43,907 bases of DNA from Epibacterium ulvae. Its GTDB lineage: Bacteria > Pseudomonadota > Alphaproteobacteria > Rhodobacterales > Rhodobacteraceae. The position numbers and the translations under genes were made by a program. This document shows positions 25,634 to 32,517 of the stretch, one piece after another. The notes under the pieces are model-generated. The model saw only the letters and a program-made list of their open reading frames with translations, did no database searches and was not told the origin of the DNA. The stretch's first letter is position 1; the number at the start of each line of letters is the position of its first letter. The DNA lies in the NCBI RefSeq assembly GCF_018678075.1, contig NZ_JAHHIR010000021.1:1-43907 (forward strand). Direction: 5' to 3'.

Positions 25634-25854
25634 GACAGGATCACGGCCGCGATAATGATGGAAATCGACACGAACAGCAGCCCGATCAGAATGGCGAGCG
25701 CGACGTTCTGGTCTTTTTCAATCTCTTTCAGGATCGGAAAGGGCGTCATCCAGTCAATCACCTTCCAGACCATAAACATCAGCACCACGCCGATGAGGGT
25801 GTAAAAGAACGTGCTGACGACCTCAGCCAGTTGGATCGCGGAAAATAGGTCCAT
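25630..25854 (-). CDS. DUF350 small membrane protein
   Basis: 74 residues, two membrane helices (about 12-33 and 50-72) joined by an acidic/basic loop containing DWMTPFPILKEIEKDQN. The second helix is VALAILIGLLFVSISIIIAA. The charged FPILKEIEKDQNVALAI pattern is characteristic of DUF350 (the YjfL family of E. coli), whose function is unknown. It lies 11 bases after the 52-residue gene and overlaps the aminopropyltransferase start by ATGA. Confidence 0.85.
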   Translation of the reverse strand: MDLFSAIQLAEVVSTFFYTLIGVVLMFMVWKVIDWMTPFPILKEIEKDQNVALAILIGLLFVSISIIIAAVILS

Positions 25855-25865
25855 AAGGTCCCCCG

Positions 25866-26024
25866 TTATTTGACGTTGCCACCGAAACCGCGACCACCGC
25901 TGGCGGCCCGGATCGAGTTTGAGATATCCCGGCTTTCACCGCCAATCCCGTTGTAAGAAAGGTAACTGGCCCCGGCGACGATGGCGCAGGACATGACCAG
26001 AAAAATGATGCGAAACAGGTTCAT
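25866..26024 (-). CDS. 52-residue single-pass membrane peptide in the DUF350 operon
   Basis: MNLFRIIFLVMSCAIVAGAS forms one membrane helix or uncleaved signal anchor; the rest is a short exported-looking tail, polar and Gly-rich (ending GGRGFGGNVK). The ATG follows three bases after the stop of the large DUF4178 gene, and its own stop is 11 bases before the DUF350 start, so the spacing fits a genuine operon member. There is a Cys at position 13 but no convincing lipobox. I do not recognise a family. Confidence 0.72.
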   Translation of the reverse strand: MNLFRIIFLVMSCAIVAGASYLSYNGIGGESRDISNSIRAASGGRGFGGNVK

Positions 26025-26027
26025 GGC

Positions 26028-27326
26028 TTAATCGTCATCCTCATCCACCCAATCGCTGCCACGCCAGCGCGCCGCATTATGTCGACGTGCGCGCAACCAC
26101 GGCAAGCCCGCCATCAGACCAAAGACAACGGTGGCAAAGATCATCCACCGGATCACTTTGCGCCCCGCATCGACCGAGACGGAGAGTTGGTTCCATTGGT
26201 TGGGTCGCGCCGCGCCGGATGCGGTCCAGTCGCCCTCGGCGTCGACATCGATGAAAAGCGTGTAGTCGCCATCCAAAGGTGCGCGGAATGTGGCATTGGC
26301 GCGGTTGCTGCCCTCGCTCCAATTCCCGTCAGCGTCGCGTCCCGCATATCGTTCAACCGCGCGCACCGTGCTGAACAGCACTTCGTCTTCCGGGTCGTTC
26401 ACTTCCAGTTCCAGCTCGGACCAGGTGTTGATGCCATTGCCCGCCAGACGCAATTGCACCAGCTCGCCGGCTGTGATCCCCTCTAGCACCTGTTCAAAGG
26501 GCAGATCTGCGCGCGACAGTGAGACCCGACCTAGGACATCGCGGCCAGACTGGCCTGCGAATAACCCGGCCAAGATCAGACATAGAACCGCAAAAATCGC
26601 GCTTGCCTTGATCTGGAACCCCGCATTGGGTCCTGCGTTGAAGGGCTGCAGCGGATGCACCCGCGCGGGGGAGAAACCGGGATCCATACCAAAACCCTGC
26701 TTCACCTCATCCGCGCTCAGATAGGTGGTCTGCTCAACCTCACGTTCGCGACCTGTGGCGGAAAAGGACAGCATCCGTGTCTCCCCTAGGACCGAAACGG
26801 TTGAGGTCTTGTCCGATTTGCGCGGCTGCCACGAGAACTCCCCCTCGGCATAGCGGATCTCACTGGTGCTGGTCTCATAGTATTTGAACTGCTCGCCCTT
26901 GTCGCGCAGAGTTGGACGGTGGTTGGCCCGCGCGACCCGGTGTTCGGACATCCACAAGGGTCTGCGATAGCGACGGGTGAAGGTGCAATGCCCTTCCTCC
27001 AAGGTTAGCCAGGCGTAGCCATGTGTCGGCGAATAGAGCTGATGGTCGAGCCAGCCGTAGGTCTTGCCACCCCAATGTTCGACCTGTTCCAGCAGACCGA
27101 TCACCGTGTAGTCGACACCCTGGATCGTACCAGCTGTGCCAATGGGAAAGGGCGTTTTCGGGCGGGGCACGTCATTGAAACGCTTCAACGCGCGGTAATT
27201 CGCGGTCGCGTCCAGTTCCGTGCCGCAATAGGGGCAGATATGCGTGGTGACCCGGCCACCGCCCAAGACATCCAAGCCCGCGCCGCATGAGGTGCAGTTG
27301 ATCGCATTGACAGAGGTCAAGGTCAT
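26028..27326 (-). CDS. DUF4178 protein with zinc ribbon and two membrane helices
   Basis: 432 residues. An N-terminal zinc ribbon (CTSCG at about 12-16, CPYCG at about 32-36) precedes a DUF4178 domain (about 60-200; for example PIGTAGTIQGVDYTVIGLL and WLDHQLYSPTHGYAWL). Then come TM1 (about 245-263), an exported beta-rich region of about 120 residues (SELELEVNDPEDEVLFS, GDYTLFIDVDAEGDW) and TM2 (about 388-408) with a basic/acidic tail. The cysteine ribbon and DUF4178 should be cytoplasmic. Its start overlaps the stop of the smaller DUF4178 gene (ATGA). Function unknown; it may be a membrane scaffold for the other products of the run. Confidence 0.83.
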   Translation of the reverse strand: MTLTSVNAINCTSCGAGLDVLGGGRVTTHICPYCGTELDATANYRALKRFNDVPRPKTPFPIGTAGTIQGVDYTVIGLLEQVEHWGGKTYGWLDHQLYSPTHGYAWLTLEEGHCTFTRRYRRPLWMSEHRVARANHRPTLRDKGEQFKYYETSTSEIRYAEGEFSWQPRKSDKTSTVSVLGETRMLSFSATGREREVEQTTYLSADEVKQGFGMDPGFSPARVHPLQPFNAGPNAGFQIKASAIFAVLCLILAGLFAGQSGRDVLGRVSLSRADLPFEQVLEGITAGELVQLRLAGNGINTWSELELEVNDPEDEVLFSTVRAVERYAGRDADGNWSEGSNRANATFRAPLDGDYTLFIDVDAEGDWTASGAARPNQWNQLSVSVDAGRKVIRWMIFATVVFGLMAGLPWLRARRHNAARWRGSDWVDEDDD

Positions 27327-27940
27327 GACAGCACCTCAACCTCAAACGGGTCAAACCAGCGGCCGACAAACCAGGCGTATTGATCGCCGTCGATTTCGGC
27401 CGAGAGCAGATCGCCATTTTCGCCCTGCAAGTTCACATAACGATAGATTTCCCCCACATACAGCGGCTCATCAAAACTGCCGCGCAGGGCGATACATTCC
27501 CCTTTGCCGTCTTCGACCACCCGGTAGCCGCCGCCATCATATGAAATCACCTTGCCGAGTTTCAGATAGCCATCGTAGCGCGGCCATTTTGCGCGGCGGA
27601 CCTCTTCCTGCAGGATGATGTCGCCCTCATCCACGGAAATCCAGAGCGGCGCGCCCGCGCTGTTCAAGGCGCAAAACTCATCCCATGTCCCACGCCCATA
27701 GGAAAACCGCGCGTGGCCTACGATGTTATAGGTGTCACGGCCCATCCGCAGATGACTGCCCAACCCAAAAAGCATCGGCACATCATGCATCGCCCCCTGT
27801 TCGCCCGCCTGTTCGGCAGCCTGATCCGATAGGAAAAGAGACGTCCCGCAGGAGCTGCAGGTCACCATCTTGACGGTCTGAAAGGCGGGTGCGACGGAGC
27901 TGCCGCAATTGGGACACTGAAAATCGTGCATTTGATTCAT
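27323..27940 (-). CDS. DUF4178 protein with N-terminal zinc ribbon, soluble
   Basis: 205 residues from ATG 27940. Zinc ribbon CPNCG ... CSSCG in the first 40 residues, then a DUF4178 domain (GSHLRMGRDTYNIVGHARFS, FCALNSAGAPLWISVDEGD). No membrane segment. It shares architecture with the front part of the next gene, suggesting an ancient duplication. GTG 27958 is an alternative start that has a better-spaced AAGGCGAG, and ATG 27931 is also possible. First gene of the five-gene run; its promoter lies in 27941-28338, divergent from zwf. Confidence 0.8.
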   Translation of the reverse strand: MNQMHDFQCPNCGSSVAPAFQTVKMVTCSSCGTSLFLSDQAAEQAGEQGAMHDVPMLFGLGSHLRMGRDTYNIVGHARFSYGRGTWDEFCALNSAGAPLWISVDEGDIILQEEVRRAKWPRYDGYLKLGKVISYDGGGYRVVEDGKGECIALRGSFDEPLYVGEIYRYVNLQGENGDLLSAEIDGDQYAWFVGRWFDPFEVEVLS

Positions 27941-28049
27941 AAATCTCTGTTGCTTCACACATAAACACTCGCCTTATGAAAACAAAGCACAACTGCGCCC
28001 CCGAACCACCAAAGCGTTGCACAAGCACCGCGCGCCACACGCGCAACGC

Positions 28050-28064
28050 GTTTCGCAGCGAAAC
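28050..28064. promoter_or_regulatory. Perfect palindrome GTTTCGC-A-GCGAAAC, candidate operator
   Basis: The 15 bases GTTTCGCAGCGAAAC are an exact inverted repeat with a single central base. It is about 110 bases from the DUF4178 start and 275 from zwf, so it is better placed for the former. No U run follows it on either strand, so it is not a standard terminator. Binding protein unknown. Confidence 0.45.
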
Positions 28065-28145
28065 CCATGCGCCCCGTTGTCGACGGGTGACCACACTGTG
28101 TACAGGGCGCAAAACCACATCACATTTACGGGTTACTTTTATTTC

Positions 28146-28159
28146 TGTTAGCGCTACCA
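28146..28159. promoter_or_regulatory. LacI-type candidate operator upstream of zwf
   Basis: TGTTAGCGCTACCA has arms that match in inverted sense at 6 of 7 positions around a central CG, the usual form of LacI-family sites. Twelve of its first 13 bases equal the site upstream of gap (2309-2321). It lies 180 bases before the zwf ATG. Confidence 0.5.
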
Positions 28160-28338
28160 ATACAGCAACGGATCCGAAACTGATTCGCGGTAGGGGGGAA
28201 ACAACTTTGTCACGTTTCCCACGTCCCATGCTATGTTGGCCCTAACGGGTCGGCATCAGGACGCGACTGGAGCGCGATCAGAATTGAGACTTGAGCAACC
28301 CCATTTGTTGCCGTTCGAGAAAGGCGAAAAGCTGAACC

Positions 28339-29790
28339 ATGGTATCACGCGTTATTCCTGTTGATCACTTCGACCTGGTGCTGTTTGGGGCAACCGGCGA
28401 TCTTGCCCGCCGCAAAATTCTGCCCAGCCTGTTCCATAGATTTATCATCGGTCAATTCGATGACAACTCTCGTGTCATTGGCGCATCGCGCAGTGCAATG
28501 ACCCAGGCCGAGTTCCGCGATCTGGTGTCCAAAGCATTGAAAGAATTCGCCCATCCAGAGGACGCGACGCCGGACAATATCGCAGCCTTTGTCGACATTC
28601 TGGACTATGTCGCGATCGACGCAAAAAGCGAACAGGGTTGGGCTGACCTGGCCAAACCCTTGCGCGACAATGTGGTGCGAGCCTTCTATCTGTCGGTGGC
28701 GCCCAGCCTGTTTGCCGATATCGCCGGCCGTTTGAAATCCACCGGGATTGCAACCAACGACAGCCGCGTGGTGGTTGAGAAACCCTTTGGCCACAATCTT
28801 GCGTCTGCACAGGCGTTGAACGCTGCCCTTAGCGCGCATTTCGAAGAGCATCAGATCTATCGCATCGACCACTATCTGGGCAAAGAGACGGTTCAGAACC
28901 TGATGGCGCTGCGCTTTGCGAACTCGTTGTTTGAACCGTTGTGGAACTCGTCCCAGATCGACCACGTTCAGATCACCGTCGCCGAAAGCATCGGCGTCGA
29001 AGGGCGCGGCGAGTACTACGATAAATCCGGTGCCATGCGTGACATGGTGCAGAACCATCTGATGCAGCTGCTATGTCTGACCGCGATGGAACCGCCCGCA
29101 CGGTTCACGCCCAATTCGGTGCGCAACGAAAAGCTGAAGGTGATCGAGGCGCTGAAGCCGGTCACTCAGGATGATATCGCCCGTGGCCAGTATCGCGCGC
29201 GTCAAGGAGGTGACAGCTACCGCGAACACGCAGGCGATCCCAGTAGCACCACCGAAAGCTTTGTTGCGATGAAGGTGGAAGTGGCGAACTGGCGTTGGGC
29301 CGGCACGCCGTTTTACCTGCGCACGGGCAAATGCCTACGCCAGCGCGCGTCCGAGATCGCGGTGTTCTTCCGCAATCCGCCGCATAATATCTTTGAAGGC
29401 GACGCGCCGGCAGAAGGCAACTGTCTGGTGATCCGCCTGCAGCCCGACGAAGGCATCACCCTGCACACCACGATCAAGGACCCCGGCCCCGGTGGCATGC
29501 GTCTGACCACGGCAAAACTGGATATGACCTTTGCCGACAGCCTGCCCGAAGCGGGACGCCCGCAGGATGCCTATGAACGGCTGATCATGGATGTCATCCG
29601 TGGCAACCAGACCCTGTTCATGCGCGGCGATGAGGTCGAGGCGGCCTGGGCCTGGGCGGATCCGATCATCGAAGGGTTCTCGGATAATGGAAAAGCACCG
29701 CAACCCTATGACCAAGGCGGCTCTGGCCCCGATGATTCACTGTTGCTGATGCACCGCGATGAACGTCGCTGGCGCGACATTGGCGCGTGA
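28339..29790 (+). CDS. zwf: Glucose-6-phosphate 1-dehydrogenase
   Basis: 483 residues. Converts glucose 6-phosphate to 6-phosphogluconolactone with NADP/NAD; cytosolic. The cofactor motif GATGDLARRKILPSLF is near the N-terminus (about residues 14-29), the substrate/active-site block RIDHYLGKE at residues 175-183 and the binding strand VVEKPFGHNLASAQ before it. The length is typical. The ATG at 28339 has AAAGGCG somewhat far upstream; no better start is seen. edd follows 49 bases later, with no pgl (lactonase) gene between, so lactone hydrolysis must be encoded elsewhere or be spontaneous. Confidence 0.96.
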   Translation: MVSRVIPVDHFDLVLFGATGDLARRKILPSLFHRFIIGQFDDNSRVIGASRSAMTQAEFRDLVSKALKEFAHPEDATPDNIAAFVDILDYVAIDAKSEQGWADLAKPLRDNVVRAFYLSVAPSLFADIAGRLKSTGIATNDSRVVVEKPFGHNLASAQALNAALSAHFEEHQIYRIDHYLGKETVQNLMALRFANSLFEPLWNSSQIDHVQITVAESIGVEGRGEYYDKSGAMRDMVQNHLMQLLCLTAMEPPARFTPNSVRNEKLKVIEALKPVTQDDIARGQYRARQGGDSYREHAGDPSSTTESFVAMKVEVANWRWAGTPFYLRTGKCLRQRASEIAVFFRNPPHNIFEGDAPAEGNCLVIRLQPDEGITLHTTIKDPGPGGMRLTTAKLDMTFADSLPEAGRPQDAYERLIMDVIRGNQTLFMRGDEVEAAWAWADPIIEGFSDNGKAPQPYDQGGSGPDDSLLLMHRDERRWRDIGA

Positions 29791-29839
29791 TTATTAAAAT
29801 TTCAACCAATCGGTACCAAACATCTGAAAAGGCACCATC

Positions 29840-31648
29840 ATGACGTTGAACTCAACCGTACAAGCGGTGACCGACCGGATAATCGCCCGCAGCGAAACCA
29901 CCCGTAACGCCTATATGGACCGCATGCGTGCGGCCCAGAAAAAAGGCCCCGCCCGCGCCCACCTCAGCTGTTCCGGTCAGGCGCATGCCTATGCCGCAGC
30001 TGGTGAGGATCAGGACCATCTGGCGACGTCTTCCGCCGGGCATTTGGGCATTATCACCGCCTACAATGACATGCTGTCGGCGCACCAACCGTTTGAGGTC
30101 TATCCGCAACGGATCCGCGACGCAGTGCGCAAGATCGGCGGCACCGCGCAGGTGGCTGGCGGCGTTCCTGCCATGTGTGATGGGGTGACCCAGGGTGAAG
30201 CCGGGATGGAGCTGTCGCTGTTTTCACGCGATGTGATTGCCATGGCCACTGGGATTGCGATGTCGCACAACGTCTTTGACTCCTCGGTCTATCTGGGTGT
30301 CTGCGACAAGATCGTGCCTGGTCTTGTGATCGGCGCGCAGTCCTTTGGCCATGTGCCTGCGGTATTCTTGCCGGCCGGACCCATGACTTCGGGCATCTCC
30401 AATGATGAAAAAGCCAAGACGCGTCAGGCCTTTGCCAAGGGTGAGATCGGCCGCGATGAATTGCTGAAGTCCGAGATGGGATCCTATCACGGGCCGGGCA
30501 CTTGCACATTCTATGGCACGGCGAACACCAACCAGATGCTGATGGAGTTTATGGGGCTGCACCTGCCGGGTTCTTCCTTTGTCAATCCAGGCACCGAGCT
30601 GCGCGACGCCCTGACCGAAGAGGGCGCGCGCCGTGCGCTGTCTTTGTCGGCTCTTGGCAATAACTATACGCCGGTGTGTGACGTGCTGGACGAAAAAGCC
30701 TATGTGAACGGGATTGCCGGTCTGATGGCCACGGGCGGGTCCACCAACCTGTTGATCCACCTTGTTGCCATGGCGCGTGCGGGCGGAATCATTCTGGACT
30801 GGCAGGATTTCTCTGAACTGTCTGATGTGGTGCCCTTGCTGGCGCGGGTCTATCCAAACGGTCTGGCGGATGTGAACCATTTCCACGCCGCAGGCGGTCT
30901 GGGCTATATGATTGGTGAGCTGTTGAACTCTGGCTTCCTGCATCCCGACACCAAAACTGTCGCCGGTGAGGGCCTTGAGAATTACGTGATGGAGCCGTTC
31001 CTTGGCGAAGACGGGCTGACCTGGCGCAAAGGTTCTGGCAAGTCGCTGAACGATGCAATCCTGCGCCCGGCTGACAGCCCATTCCAGGCCACTGGCGGCT
31101 TGAAACGCCTGACTGGCAAACTGGGCACCGGCGTGATCAAGATCTCAGCCGTGGCAGAAGAGCATCAGGTGGTCGAAGCTCCAGTGCGCGTTTTCCACGA
31201 CCAGGACAAAGTCAAAGAGGCGTTCAAAGCGGGTGAATTCACCGGCGATGTGATCGTTGTGGTACGCTTCCAGGGCCCCAAGGCTAACGGTATGCCCGAA
31301 TTGCACTCCCTCACACCAATGTTGTCCATTTTGCAGGGCCAGGGAAAGAAAGTTGCGCTAGTGACCGATGGCCGGATGTCCGGTGCCTCAGGAAAGGTGC
31401 CAGCTGCCATACATGTCGTGCCCGAAGCACTGGACGGCGGCCCAATTGCCAAGCTACAAGACGGCGACATCGTGCGGCTTGATGCCCCAAGCGGTGCTCT
31501 TGAAATCCTGACGGAAGGTGTTGAGGATCGCCCTGTTGCGATCGACGATCTGTCTGCCAATGAGCACGGCACTGGACGTGATCTCTTCCAAGCTTTCCGC
31601 CGCAGTGTTGCCTCTGCGGACGAAGGTGCAAGCGTATTTGGAGTGTAA
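29840..31648 (+). CDS. edd: Phosphogluconate dehydratase
   Basis: 602 residues of the IlvD/Edd family; dehydrates 6-phosphogluconate to KDPG, the key Entner-Doudoroff step, using an iron-sulfur cluster. Family signatures seen: CDGVTQGEAGMELSLFSRDV (from Cys113), MGSYHGPGTCTFYGTANTNQ with a further cluster cysteine, MATGGSTNLLIHLVAMARA, and the C-terminal VTDGRMSGASGKVPAAIHV. AAAGGCACC precedes the ATG. Four bases separate its stop from eda, so both are translated together. Confidence 0.97.
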   Translation: MTLNSTVQAVTDRIIARSETTRNAYMDRMRAAQKKGPARAHLSCSGQAHAYAAAGEDQDHLATSSAGHLGIITAYNDMLSAHQPFEVYPQRIRDAVRKIGGTAQVAGGVPAMCDGVTQGEAGMELSLFSRDVIAMATGIAMSHNVFDSSVYLGVCDKIVPGLVIGAQSFGHVPAVFLPAGPMTSGISNDEKAKTRQAFAKGEIGRDELLKSEMGSYHGPGTCTFYGTANTNQMLMEFMGLHLPGSSFVNPGTELRDALTEEGARRALSLSALGNNYTPVCDVLDEKAYVNGIAGLMATGGSTNLLIHLVAMARAGGIILDWQDFSELSDVVPLLARVYPNGLADVNHFHAAGGLGYMIGELLNSGFLHPDTKTVAGEGLENYVMEPFLGEDGLTWRKGSGKSLNDAILRPADSPFQATGGLKRLTGKLGTGVIKISAVAEEHQVVEAPVRVFHDQDKVKEAFKAGEFTGDVIVVVRFQGPKANGMPELHSLTPMLSILQGQGKKVALVTDGRMSGASGKVPAAIHVVPEALDGGPIAKLQDGDIVRLDAPSGALEILTEGVEDRPVAIDDLSANEHGTGRDLFQAFRRSVASADEGASVFGV

Positions 31649-31651
31649 ATA

Positions 31652-32302
31652 ATGCCCATCACCCCCCAAGAGGCCAGCAAACAGGCCCGCGAATTGTGCA
31701 GCCTGGCCCCTATTGTGCCTGTCTTGGTTGTCGATGACGTCGCCAATGCAAAACCGCTGGCGCAAGCCCTGATCAAAGGTGGCTTGCCCGCGTTGGAGGT
31801 GACATTGCGCACCCCCGTCGCACTGGACGTGATCCGCGAAATGTCGCAAGTTGAAGGCGGCGTTGTTGGCGTTGGCTCGCTTGTGACCCCTGCCGATGTT
31901 GAAGCCGCTGTCGAAGCGGGTGCGACCTTTGGCGTGTCTCCGGGCGCGACACCGAAACTGCTGGACGCAGCCGAAGCCATCGGCCTTCCGATGCTGCCAG
32001 GCGTGGCCTCTGCTTCTGAGGCGATGGCGCTGCTGGAACGCGGCTATGACATGCTCAAGTTCTTCCCGGCCGAAGACGCAGGCGGCGCGCCTGCTCTCAA
32101 ATCCATCGGTGGCCCATTGGCACAGATCAGCTTCTGCCCAACCGGCGGTGTGAACCCTAAAAACGCCATGAGCTATTTGAGCCTGCCAAATGTGGTCTGT
32201 GCCGGCGGCAGCTGGGTTGCGCCTAAAGATCTGGTAGCTGCGGGTGACTGGGCGGCGATTGAAGCACTTGCCTCCGAGGCGAGTAAGTTTAACGCTGGTT
32301 AA
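31652..32302 (+). CDS. eda: KDPG aldolase
   Basis: 216 residues; splits 2-keto-3-deoxy-6-phosphogluconate into pyruvate and glyceraldehyde 3-phosphate. The Schiff-base lysine is K136 in MLKFFPAEDAGG; the catalytic glutamate lies in LPALEVTLRTP, and the phosphate-binding end CPTGGVNPKNAMSYL is present. Trimeric cytosolic class I aldolase by family. Last gene of zwf-edd-eda, followed 41 bases later by an intrinsic terminator. Confidence 0.97.
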   Translation: MPITPQEASKQARELCSLAPIVPVLVVDDVANAKPLAQALIKGGLPALEVTLRTPVALDVIREMSQVEGGVVGVGSLVTPADVEAAVEAGATFGVSPGATPKLLDAAEAIGLPMLPGVASASEAMALLERGYDMLKFFPAEDAGGAPALKSIGGPLAQISFCPTGGVNPKNAMSYLSLPNVVCAGGSWVAPKDLVAAGDWAAIEALASEASKFNAG

Positions 32303-32342
32303 GCGGATCGCTTCTAACACTGCAAACCGATGCATAGTTTCT

Positions 32343-32376
32343 AACCGGTCGAAGAAATTCGACCGGTTTTTATTTG
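32343..32376 (+). terminator. Intrinsic terminator of zwf-edd-eda
   Basis: AACCGGTCGAA pairs exactly with TTCGACCGGTT around the loop GAAA, followed by TTTATTTG. This closes the Entner-Doudoroff operon. Confidence 0.92.
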
Positions 32377-32517
32377 TTTTCTTCCTCGAAAAAATTGCAC
32401 TCCTTACAACTTAGACGGAATCTTTACGACTCCAAGGCACCTATTTCAGAAAACTACATATGTGAATGATCTCGCAGATGAGCGAGTTTGCATCTTAGAT
32501 CTGATTGGACGCGCCTG

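Larger units (their letters stand above)
27941..28338. other. Divergent intergenic region between the DUF4178 run and zwf
   Basis: About 400 bases holding two promoters. It contains a perfect 7-1-7 inverted repeat at 28050-28064 and a LacI-type half-symmetric site at 28146-28159, each listed separately. An 89-codon plus-strand frame (27976-28245) spans both sites and is not believed to be a gene. Confidence 0.6.

Noticed and set aside
27976-28245. 89-codon plus-strand frame in the DUF4178/zwf intergenic region
   Set aside because: It covers the candidate operators, has an unnatural Arg/Thr-rich composition and no ribosome site.
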